From positions 193,501 to 257,500 of the forward strand of contig JACEVL010000100.1 in assembly GCA_020284085.1 (NCBI GenBank): a DNA stretch of 64,000 bases. Reading direction: 5' to 3'. Made by a program: the position numbers and the translations under genes. The notes below the pieces were generated by a model. That model ran no database searches. It had not been told where the DNA came from and saw nothing but the letters and a program-made list of their open reading frames with translations. This stretch comes from Aporrectodea caliginosa. Lineage: Eukaryota > Annelida > Clitellata > Crassiclitellata > Lumbricidae. The first letter of the stretch is position 1. Every line of letters begins with the position of its first letter. Of the stretch, positions 33,401-45,600 are shown piece after piece.

Positions 33401-36400
33401 CGTTCGATTCCAGAAACACTTTCCCAACGGCCTCTTCGAACGAGATCACTTTTATCGAAGTGCCGCCGGTGACATCTTGCGGCTTGTCCGCTTGCGCCAT
33501 GGGATTTGTCATAGTCACACTGACGTTGTAATCGCCAGCGACAAGAAACGCGTGTTCGACGTTCATTGCGTAGCACGTTCGGTTCGCGAAAGGGCAGGCA
33601 GCCGGAGACATTTCGGAAGCGTTGACACTCCGAGCAGTCTGTCCGTCACCGAACGTGATCGTCACCTGCGTGTTCGGTAGCAAGTCGTCCGCGAAGATGA
33701 CAAACGGTAGGCTATCGTACGCTAGATTCACCGCGGACGCCGTCGGAGCCAGGACGCCGACGTTGCCCAGCGCTTCTCGCAGCGATTTCACGGTGATCTT
33801 CGTCGAATTGCTAAGAGCCTCACGTTCGGCACTGGCTGCGTCGACGACGGTAGCCGTCACCGTCAGCTCGCCCGCTGGACTGATGTACTGGTGATCTGCT
33901 CCAGCCCGATGGTAGTCCGAGAATACGACAGCTGCTGCTTTGCCAAGCCAGTACGGTGTCGTGCCGTCCCTGACAAGAGTCAGGTTCTCGAGGCGCTGAC
34001 CGTCTCCGAAATCAAGACAGAGCTCGCTGTTTTCTATCAGGCGTTCCACAAATACGACGAAGGTCACGTGTTCGTACGGCTTCACGGGTGTGCTGACGTT
34101 GCTCACGACGATCACGCTTCCCACTGCGTCGGACCACCGCCGAACTCGCACTCTAGTGGAATTTTTGACGACTTGTTCTAGCGCCAATTGGTTTGTGGCT
34201 ATCGCAGTCACAGTATAGTTGCCGGATTTACGGAAGACGTGGCGCAGTCTGGCGCTCTTTCCTCCTCCGACTGCGTCGCCGCAGCGAACGTTCGCGTCGT
34301 ATGCCAGTTGCGTGACGTTGTCCCTTGTGCCGTCTGCGTAGTCGACTGCGACTTGCGTGTATCTGGTCACGTTTTCCACGTACACCGTAAATTCGACGAC
34401 CTCGTAAGGATTGGCTTCGGCTGTCGTCGAGCAAACGACCAGGCTGGAAATGCTCTCGAAAAACGACCTTGTCAGTATCGTCGTTGTTCTCTTGACCGCC
34501 TGTGGCGCAAGAGGATTCGTTACCGTCAAGGTCACGGTATACAGGCCCGGTCTGTCAAAAGCGGCATCCTCCTCGCCGACAACAAACGAATTGGCTGCCC
34601 TGTCGTTGATGACTTTCGAGGCCCAGTCGGAAAGCGAAGTGTTGGCACTTAGCTCCAGTTTTAGTGCAGGTCGTCCATCTCCGAAATCCAGTTCGACCAC
34701 GGTGTTCGGTATCATGTGCTCCACGCCCGCCGTAAACGAGATGCCGTCGTACTGGTCTATGGCGTCTGTCGCGTTCGATTCCAGAAACACTTTCCCAACG
34801 GCCTCTTCGAACGAGATCACTTTTATCGAAGTGCCGCCGGTGACATCTTGCGGCTTGTCCGCTTGCGCCATGGGATTTGTCATAGTCACACTGACGTTGT
34901 AATCGCCAGCGACAAGAAACGCGTGTTCGACGTTCATTGCGTAGCACGTTCGGTTCGCGAAAGGGCAGGCAGCCGGAGACATTTCGGAAGCGTTGACACT
35001 CCGAGCAGTCTGTCCGTCACCGAACGTGATCGTCACCTGCGTGTTCGGTAGCAAGTCGTCCGCGAAGATGACAAACGGTAGGCTATCGTACGCTAGATTC
35101 ACCGCGGACGCCGTCGGAGCCAGGACGCCGACGTTGCCCAGCGCTTCTCGCAGCGATTTCACGGTGATCTTCGTCGAATTGCTAAGAGCCTCACGTTCGG
35201 CACTGGCTGCGTCGACGACGGTAGCCGTCACCGTCAGCTCGCCCGCTGGACTGATGTACTGGTGATCTGCTCCAGCCCGATGGTAGTCCGAGAATACGAC
35301 AGCTGCTGCTTTGCCAAGCCAGTACGGTGTCGTGCCGTCCCTGACAAGAGTCAGGTTCTCGAGGCGCTGACCGTCTCCGAAATCAAGACAGAGCTCGCTG
35401 TTTTCTATCAGGCGTTCCACAAATACGACGAAGGTCACGTGTTCGTACGGCTTCACGGGTGTGCTGACGTTGCTCACGACGATCACGCTTCCCACTGCGT
35501 CGGACCACCGCCGAACTCGCACTCTAGTGGAATTTTTGACGACTTGTTCTAGCGCCAATTGGTTTGTGGCTATCGCAGTCACAGTATAGTTGCCGGATTT
35601 ACGGAAGACGTGGCGCAGTCTGGCGCTCTTTCCTCCTCCGACTGCGTCGCCGCAGCGAACGTTCGCGTCGTATGCCAGTTGCGTGACGTTGTCCCTTGTG
35701 CCGTCTGCGTAGTCGACTGCGACTTGCGTGTATCTGGTCACGTTTTCCACGTACACCGTAAATTCGACGACCTCGTAAGGATTGGCTTCGGCTGTCGTCG
35801 AGCAAACGACCAGGCTGGAAATGCTCTCGAAAAACGACCTTGTCAGTATCGTCGTTGTTCTCTTGACCGCCTGTGGCGCAAGAGGATTCGTTACCGTCAA
35901 GGTCACGGTATACAGGCCCGGTCTGTCAAAAGCGGCATCCTCCTCGCCGACAACAAACGAATTGGCTGCCCTGTCGTTGATGACTTTCGAGGCCCAGTCG
36001 GAAAGCGAAGTGTTGGCACTTAGCTCCAGTTTTAGTGCAGGTCGTCCATCTCCGAAATCCAGTTCGACCACGGTGTTCGGTATCATGTGCTCCACGCCCG
36101 CCGTAAACGAGATGCCGTCGTACTGGTCTATGGCGTCTGTCGCGTTCGATTCCAGAAACACTTTCCCAACGGCCTCTTCGAACGAGATCACTTTTATCGA
36201 AGTGCCGCCGGTGACATCTTGCGGCTTGTCCGCTTGCGCCATGGGATTTGTCATAGTCACACTGACGTTGTAATCGCCAGCGACAAGAAACGCGTGTTCG
36301 ACGTTCATTGCGTAGCACGTTCGGTTCGCGAAAGGGCAGGCAGCCGGAGACATTTCGGAAGCGTTGACACTCCGAGCAGTCTGTCCGTCACCGAACGTGA

Positions 36401-39400
36401 TCGTCACCTGCGTGTTCGGTAGCAAGTCGTCCGCGAAGATGACAAACGGTAGGCTATCGTACGCTAGATTCACCGCGGACGCCGTCGGAGCCAGGACGCC
36501 GACGTTGCCCAGCGCTTCTCGCAGCGATTTCACGGTGATCTTCGTCGAATTGCTAAGAGCCTCACGTTCGGCACTGGCTGCGTCGACGACGGTAGCCGTC
36601 ACCGTCAGCTCGCCCGCTGGACTGATGTACTTCCATAGAACCAGGGCAAGAATAGCTGTGATATTCTACAGCTTCAAATCCCTCGCCATCTGAATTTGGA
36701 AGAGAATTGAAGGTCACATTTCTGACCATTTGTCCATCTCCAAATTCCATAGTAGTGATCATCAAGCGCACTGGATTTGTTAGTTTGATATAGAAGGTAA
36801 CATTTGTGTTCGTTGATACTGTGTCAAATGGATCGACAGTCATTTCCTCAAGACCTATTATGTCACCGAAGGACTTGTGACAGAAGATCTGATCAAAAGT
36901 TTTTGTTGCATTGGATTTGGCGTATATTCCTTCTAATGACCAAGCTGTAAAATTTACAAACCATTTCTTTCATATCTTAGAAGATTAGCTGCACATATAA
37001 AGACAAAAGTTACACAAAATGAAACACCAATGGGGTGTGTGTGAAAAACTTTGGTGGCAAGTACATAAGCCTTGCTACAACACGATACATGAAAACATTT
37101 TACAACTGTCGAGTAATTGGCGAGGTATATAGTCATATTGAATACTGCTACGGTGCCGAGGAAATCATTATTCTGATTTTTATTATTAGTTAAAGGCAGA
37201 AACACACATATGCAGACATTTAAATATTGTTATTTCCTTAAAGGTGTATACAAGTGACCTGCATGAATGCTTATTTCTGGTGTGGTTTTGAACTCCTGCT
37301 GTAGCAAAAATTCTTTAATGTTGAGAAATCTGCATATCGGTTAATTTCATGAACGATATATCCACAGAATAGGACTAAGTGTGGTTCAAAGTGTGGTCTC
37401 GGTTTCACTGGTAATTGTCCTGGACTGAGAACTAGTTGTCTTGATTACTGTGATTCACGTTAAAACTATGCTACAAAACAAATCTGTGTAAATTGCAAAT
37501 GATTCAGAACTCCATAGCCAAAACTATCACTAAATCTGCCAACACATTATAGTAATATTCTATGTGGATTCCCATAACTTGCTCCCAGTAAATCAGTCAG
37601 GCTTTAGGAAACACTATTCCACTGAGTCCATCTTTGTTCACCTGCCTGCAGATATATGCATGACATCATGACACCCAAGCTATCCTTCTGGCTTTATTTG
37701 ATGTCAGTGCAACCTTTGATATGACATTTTAACCATCATCTGTTACTTTCAATTGACATTTCTGGTAAAGACATTTCTGGTAAAATTTTTCTTCACTCTG
37801 TTTCAGATGGGCATATGTCCTGCATTGTCTTTGGGTCCACTTAATCTCATTGGGTACCACTCCTCTGTTCTGGGTCCACTTAATCTCATTGGGTACCACT
37901 CCTCTGTTCTGGGCCTGTTGCTGTACATTGACAATATTCGGGCTTATCTGCACTGTCCGGATCTAATGTTCTGACTGCAGTAGCCACTGTGCAGTGGTCT
38001 ATGGAGGAACTTGGCAATTGAATATCGTCAAACGTCTGCGCTTCAACACATCGAAAAACGCAATTTATATGGCTGGGTAAGAGAAAAATAGATTCTTAAG
38101 CTATTATCTGCTGACTTCCCTCACTTTGCCTTCTCTACATCTGTCCGCAATCTTGGGGTTGTTCTTGACAAGGAACTTGCGTTTTCTGCACACCCAAATC
38201 TTGTATGCTGTGCTTGCTTTTTTTCAGTTGCTGCAACCATTCACTTTCACCCAATGCCACACTTGCCATTGTTCGTATGTTTGTAGCAGGATTGATTACT
38301 GCAGTGCCATCTATATTGGCCCCCTTGATCATGTCTTGCATTATAAGCATGACATGCTCCACTGGCTGCCTATTTCCCAGCATATTGAATTTAGGCTATT
38401 GGTTTGGGTCTGGTAGTGCCAGGTAGGGAATGCCTTGGCTACTCATGCTGCACCACCTGAGGTTTCGCTGGCTGTAGTAATCTTAGTCCTGCTTCTCAAA
38501 GTGACCTTGTTGTTCCCTTTGCATGCCTTGAAAGATGAATATTGTGCCTTTTCCGTGGTTGGGGCCAGCAGTCCAGCAAGTGGAATATGAAAGCCGTGGG
38601 CATCAGCGGGAGCCAGCAGAAGCGATGCACAGTCTTCTCATCATTTCTAACTTTCGATGTCTCCTTTGACACGGCTAAGTCATCTTACTTCTGAGATTAC
38701 TCCTCTGTGTTTGGTGTGTTGGTTCTGTAGAAGCTGGAAAAAGAGTTTGAGAACAGTTGGTCACAATAGAAGTTACCTCAGACCAAAGGAAGGTCCTACA
38801 ACCCCAACAGTGGCCTCCCAGAGGATTTCTAGAGACACACTACAGTTTGGGGGCGAGACGAGCGCCTCCCATGAGCCGAGTTCAAAAACGTTAAATTAAG
38901 ATAAGTAAGTAAGTAAGTATTTTCTTTATTAAACCGGTTGCAGAAGAACCGCACTCCGGTGTACAAACATCATAGGACAAAACACAAAATCAATAGGAGT
39001 ACAACATTCTTCCTACAAAAGTTTTCCTCATATTATTGTCGATAAGAGTCAAGACCCTATCATGAGACCGTGGGCAAAGGGCATAGGTAGTTGATTTCCT
39101 TGCTGGGAGCAACTTATGTAAAACATGCCCCGGATTGTTTAGAACAGCTGTGAAGAGAACAGTATCAGCCTTGTGACAGAGCTGGTCAAAGGTTGGGAGG
39201 TACCCCCGCCAGATCATCCTACTTATGATAGATTGGAGCCTGTTTTTATCTTGCTGACGAGCAAAACCCCTCCATGCTGGGCTAGCATAGCAGCGTGCCA
39301 CAGTGTGGCACGAGCAACATCAAAAAGGTTTACTCCCTTGAGGCCATGAGTTGTTAAAATGTGCAATGCATACATGGACTGTCTAGCCTTGCAACATATC

Positions 39401-42400
39401 TGACTTATATGCGCTTCAAAAATTAAGGAAATAAAATACGGAACTGAGATGGTTTTATGCTGCTAAGTTTACCTCCATATTTTGCTGTTATATTGCTTTA
39501 GCGTCTCTTATTATTTACACATTATAAAATACCGTTTTGGTGATCTAAGGGGTCATCCATTTAGTACGTACGCATCGAGTGGGGAGGGGGTAACCCAAAT
39601 GCGTCTGATTGCGTATGCTTGTGTACGCAGAGGAGGGGGGGGGTAAACCTTGATAATACTGTCTATATTGGTCTTCCTTCAAATGAGTCACAGTTCAGTG
39701 ATCAGGCAATTAATAGGGCTAAGTAGGGCTGTGGGAAAGGATTACACACTTGTATGACCGTTACCTCTGACTGCTATTAACTGTCTTGCAGCTGTGCACT
39801 CAGTCCAGAGAGTTTGGCCGCCTGCCCTATTCAGTCAGGATACAGTCGGGATATAGACCATACGCAGAGGGGGCTCAAAGTACGCTTGCATATGGGGAGG
39901 GGTAAATTTTTCCCGAAATTTTGCATACGTACTAAATGGACGGCCCCCAGCTTAACAATTCACTCATCATTCAGTTTCAGTTTCAGTCAGTCATCAATGC
40001 TGCTGCGGTTAAAAAGTTAGACCACATTATTACAACCGCACTACAAGATCAGCTTAAGTGGCTCACAATAGGCAAGAGCGTCAAATCGAAACTTTGCATC
40101 CTGGTGCATAAATGTCTTAACAACTGCGCAACACGCTTCCTTGCAGACAACATCAATCCGCTATCGGATGATTCCAACAGGTCACGGCTGCAATAATCAA
40201 AGTCAGCTGATGTATTCGTGCCAATAACACTAATTAAAATATGTGACTGGACCTTTCAGGGGTCCACATGTCTGGAAAAGTCTCTCTGCGCCTATTCATA
40301 AGCCAAAAGCCTTTCTGTTTAAAAAGACAGTTTAAAATACACTTGTGACATGACTCCCAGCATTGACAAAAACAGCTAGAAAATCAAACATACATACATC
40401 ATAAATACATACATACATACACACACACACACATACATATATAAAAAACGTTAACTTTCACGTTTGTATGTACCAAATCATGAACTGTGGAGATGTCAAT
40501 AAAAACAAAAAGGAGGATAGTAAAAATAAAATATTTACAGGTCATTGGAGCATAGCAGAGGATAGCAGTGTCATATTCATCTCCGCTTAGACTTTCAGGT
40601 ATGAAGCAGCAATGGCATTCTAAGCATGTCCTGTAGTCTGAGATGTAACCGTGGCCACAGTGATGGCGTTCTTTTAGTTCATTGTCGAGTAGCAAACATT
40701 GATTTTCGGATTCCTTCATGTCTTTGTCTTCTCCCTCTGAAAAGGAAATAGTTTACAGTTGAACACAACTGTATGTAGACCTATGGTGTTTAGACACTGT
40801 TTACCTTACCTTGTTACCTTGTGCTGTCAGTTCCTGAACTCTAGCGACCTTCATGATCAAGCCTCTCCATTTCCTTCTGACCGCCGTCGCATCTCTCAGT
40901 TCTGCCAAATTCATTCCAGTTGTTTCATGTATCTCGTCCATCCACTTTTTCCTTGGTCGTCCTTGTTTTCTCCTTCCCTCTCCATATGCTAACATCATTT
41001 CCTTTTCCAATCCATCTGATCGCATGACATGACCAAAGAACCTCAACTTTGCTCTTAGCACTGTTTGTTGTAGTGTCTCTTCATTCTCAATTCCGATACT
41101 CATGCGCACCCAATCGTTGGTCCTTTTCTCTTTCCATGATATTCTCTGCATCTTCCTCCATATCCACATTTCGCATGCGTTAATCTTTTTTTTCATTTTC
41201 TTGGTCATTGTCCATGTCTCACTGCCGTATGTTACTGTTGGTATGATCAGAGCCTTCACCAATCTTTTTTTCGTGTCTATACTCACATGTTTGTCCTTCC
41301 ATATTTTTTCCAGACCATTCATTGCAGTTTTTCCTATCGCTACTCTACGATTTATTTCCATATCACACTTTCCCTCTTTTTCTATTACTGATCCCAAAAA
41401 CGTGAAGCTAGTTACCGTTTCTATTTCCTCTCCATCTACTACAAAACTGTCCTCCTCCTCTGTTGTCATGATCTTTGTCTTCTTTATATTGAAGTAGAGT
41501 CCTGCTTTCTCACTTTCACTCTTGAGCCTTCTTATTAGTTCTACCAAATCGGTTTTTTTACCCGCCAATAGTGTTGTATCGTCAGCGTATCTCAGATTGT
41601 TTATTGTTCTTCCCGCTATCTTTATTCCTTCCATAGCCTCATCCATTCCCGCCTGCCTCATTATCCTTTCAGCATACATATTAAATAGGAAAGGAGACAG
41701 AATGCATCCTTGCCGCACTCCCTTCCTAATCCTGAATCTGTCAGTATCTCCATATTCAGTCCTTATCACCGCTATCTGATCTTCGTACAAACCCCTAAGA
41801 AGTTGAATCAAGTGTTTCGGTATTCCCATTTCTCCCAAGGTTTTCCACATCAATTCATGATTAATGCAGTCAAACGCTTTGCTATAATCAATGAAGCATA
41901 TGTATACTTTCTGTCCAAACTCCCTTTGTCTCTCCATTATCCACCTCATATTGGCAATATGATCACGTGTTCCACGAAATTTCCTAAATCCTGCTTGACT
42001 ATCAGGAAGCTCTCTCTCTATTGTACTCTCCATTCTTTTATGTATTATTTTGAGTAATATTTTGCTTATGTGTGATATCATTGCTATTGTCCTGTAATTT
42101 TCACACTCTTTTGCGTCTCCTTTTTTAAATAAAGGGATAAAGACTGAACTTTTCCAATCTTCTGGCCACTTTCCAGTTTTCCATATGTTATTACAAATCT
42201 TTGTTATTGTCTTTGTTTACAAGACAAGAATATTCTTTAATTGACCAATCGCCATCCACATTTTGGACATATTAACAGAACCATGAAGCTGATCAAGACA
42301 GTCCAAACTCTCAAATCAATATTATCCTAAATCCGATATAAGTAAGTAAGTATGCCCGATAGCGCACTGGATAACACACTGGCATAGAGAGCGAGAGGTA

Positions 42401-42588
42401 CCGAGATCGATCCCGTAGGCGGACACGCTTTGTAGGCTGCTATTAGTGCCGTGTATTGCAGGCTGTCTGTTCTGTTAGTAGTTAAGATTTATGTCTTCTG
42501 TCATTTGTGTTCTTGTGAATTGTTTAATTGTCTTAACATGTAAATGTACAGCGCAGTGCATTTGTCAGGCGCTTGATTAAAGAAAAGA

Positions 42589-42636
<48 letters not shown>

Positions 42637-45600
42637 ACGCTCAGGGCTTTACATACAAAGTCAAAAATAATTTAGGTATAAAGAAAATGATAATTAGAAG
42701 AAAATTAAGTCAACTAGAAAACAGATGTCTAACTGTACAACATCCTAGCCAAGAAGCTTCGCCTGGTAAGGGAATCAAATCTAGGGAAAACACGGTTATG
42801 TGAGCGTGGGCGCAGGTCATGACCAGTACAATTGACAGGGATGAGAAGGTCGTAGAGGGTGTGGCTAGTATTTGTTAAGATGTTTCTAAAGAGGTCTATG
42901 TCAGCTTTTTTACAAAGCTCCTCAAAGGTGGGAAAAGATTTGGGTAGGAAACCAAGGCGTACCAACTTGCGGAACAGTATAGCATGCGGTTGATAGTGGT
43001 AGCCCTGACCACATGATGAAGCCTGACCCCGAAAGCCCATGTGAGATCAAAATATGATGGGCATGCTTGGCCCGAATGCAAAGTCTTTGAACATAAGGGG
43101 AAAAACCGAACTTTTCGGTAATCTCAACGCCCAGTATATTCAATGACATAACCCTTTTAATGCCAGGCAGGATTGGAGGGGCCTGTATAAGATTTACCTT
43201 TGGTTTGGTAAATACAATCTCACAGGATTTTCAGTGGTTCAGGTGGAGATTACATTTAAGAGCCCAGGTGCTAATATGATCTAATTCTGCATCTGTAGTG
43301 GAGATGTTAGAAGCCAAGATCACACGAATGCAGTCATCAGCATACTTGAAGATACGATTAAAGCTATGGAGAGGTTTTAGGCCGGAGATGGCTACCAGGA
43401 AGTTTACGGGACCCATGCCAGAACCCTGAATTATGCTGGCATTGATGTCAGATAACAGGCCACAATATATCGATATATCATCCTAATGATGAAAGTTTTC
43501 CTCATCATGCCATCTGCCGGAGGAATTATGTGGCTATAGCACATGTTCCAGTTCTAAAGGTACTGAGGCACTATTGGATGAAAGTATTATGAGGTAGCAG
43601 TCATCTGAATAATTGAGGAGACGGTTAGGGAGTGGACAGGTTTAAGACTAGAGATCGCGGTGATGAAGTTAGTGGGTCCTATGCCCGATCCCTGGATGAA
43701 GCTGGTGTTAATATCAATGGACGCTGATATTTCCGCTTGAAATTAAGTGTAATGATGACTGTCCAGAAACCCATTTTGTGCATGCTATGCAGTTTTGTTT
43801 CATCTGTGCCTTTCACTAGCAATTCATCTTGTCGCCGTCTCGCCAACTGTGAATTTTGGATTTGTCATTGTGACTTTTCTTTCACTTTTTCCAATGCTTT
43901 TAACAGTGGCAGCACCAGCTATGCAATTTCAGCAGGTCGCGTCAGGGTCATGGGAGTTATTCAGCAGGTCGATATATCCCAACCCAACCCATCCTATCCC
44001 AACCTTTTTGCTCCAGGAATTTGTTGATACTCTGCTTCCTCTTCTTACAACCCTCTGTAATCGATCTCTACAGGAAGGTACCCTGCCATCGTCGCAGAAG
44101 AGGTCAATCTTGATCCCTGCCCTGAAGGGTGGTGGTTTGGATCCAACTGACCCCACGAACTACAGGCCGATAGCAAACGTTACCTTCTTCTCAAAAATCA
44201 TCGAAAAGGTCGTTGCTATGCAGCTCGTCGCCTACCTAGAAGGGAATAATCTGCTGCCGCAAAGTCAATCTGGTTTCAGAAAACACCACTCAACTGAAAC
44301 GCTTCTGCTCCGACTCCTTTCAGACATCTACGGAGCGATTGACAGAGCCCAGCTGACCCTACTGGCCCTTTTCGACGTCAGCGCTGCATTCGACACTGTA
44401 GACCATGATATCCTGTTAGAGCGGTTGAATGTATCTTTTGGTCTAACTGGTAATTTTTATGAATGGGTAGCCTCTTTTCTCCATGAACGTTCCCTCTGTG
44501 TGGTCCATGGCTCCACTAGGTCCATATGGGTCCCTGCGCAATGTGGTCTGCCCCAGGGCTCGGTCCTTGGGCCCATCCTATATATTATCTACACATCAGG
44601 TGTTGCTCAACTTTTGAGGGCGCATGCGGTTTTAGGTCAGCTATATGCTGACGACGTGCAAGCGTACACTCACTGCCTACCATCTAACGCAATCTCTGCA
44701 GTTCGGGTCATGAGCGGGACTATGGATGCTCTAGAAGCGTGGATGTCGTCTAATCGACTGCGCTTGAACCCGTCCAAGACTAAATTCATCTGGTTAGGCA
44801 CTCGGAAACAGGTTGCTAAACTTGACTTTACTACCCTTACGTCTGAATTCCCTCATTATGCCTTTTCAACCACGGTTCGTGACCTCGGCGTCCAGCTGGA
44901 CCAAGAGCTCACTTTTACTCCACATCTTCATCGTCTTGCTCGGGACTGCTATTACCAGCTGCGCCAGCTTCGTACTGTTACCCGCTCGCTTACGTCTGCT
45001 GCCAAACTTACTCTAGTGCATTCCTTCATCACAGCTCGTCTTGACTATTGCTCATCGCTCTACTTTGGCCTCCCATCTAGCCGCATAGCATGCTTGGACC
45101 GAGTCTTGCGCTCTGCAGCGCGACTCATTGGGCAAATTCCAAAGTATGGACACGTCTCCAGCTACATGCTGGAGGTCCTCCACTGGCTCCCTGTCTGCCA
45201 GCGCATCGAGTACAGGGTAGCTGCCTTGGTTTTGCGCTGTCTCCAGGGCCTCGCCCCAACTTACCTCCGTGAGCTCTGCTGTTTGATTTCGGTTGTCCCA
45301 GGGCGTCGCCTCCTACGCTCCGCAGAAAAAGGAGTTCTTATGGTTCCTTTTGCTCGTACTGCAACAATGCAGAACCGAGCTTTTTCTGTGGCAGGCCCAA
45401 TGATTTGGAATGGTCTTCCTCTAGAGCTGCGTCTACACCCTGGGAGTCTGCCTGAAACTTTCCTTACTAAACTAAAAACTGTTCTTTTTGGGCGCGTTGG
45501 AGTCGGGAGCGCCTCTGAGTAGTTTCCTTGAAGGGGCGCTATATAAATTCCCGAATGAATGAATGAATGAATATAAAGTTATGCTGCTTGATGCGTCAAA

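Noticed and set aside
31435..36631. Bacterial or other contaminant origin of the GC-rich array
   Set aside because: The array is in frame with the AT-rich 3' segment, its domains are homologous to the flanking PKD exon of the same gene, and the sequon-rich style is that of an animal extracellular protein.
31435..36631. CRISPR or satellite array
   Set aside because: The period is 1,371 bp, it is coding throughout, and it has no short repeat–spacer structure.
31343..36693. Repeated plus- and minus-strand open frames of 68-163 codons across the PKD array
   Set aside because: They recur with exactly the array period and overlap the PKD frame. They are by-products of a GC-rich coding repeat, not separate genes.
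41102..42057. Plus-strand open frames of 85-131 codons
   Set aside because: They are antisense shadows of the RTE-like reverse transcriptase.
43795..44012. Start of the 575-codon frame as part of the LINE protein
   Set aside because: This part spans the hAT terminus and flanking DNA; homology to LINE protein begins only near 44013.
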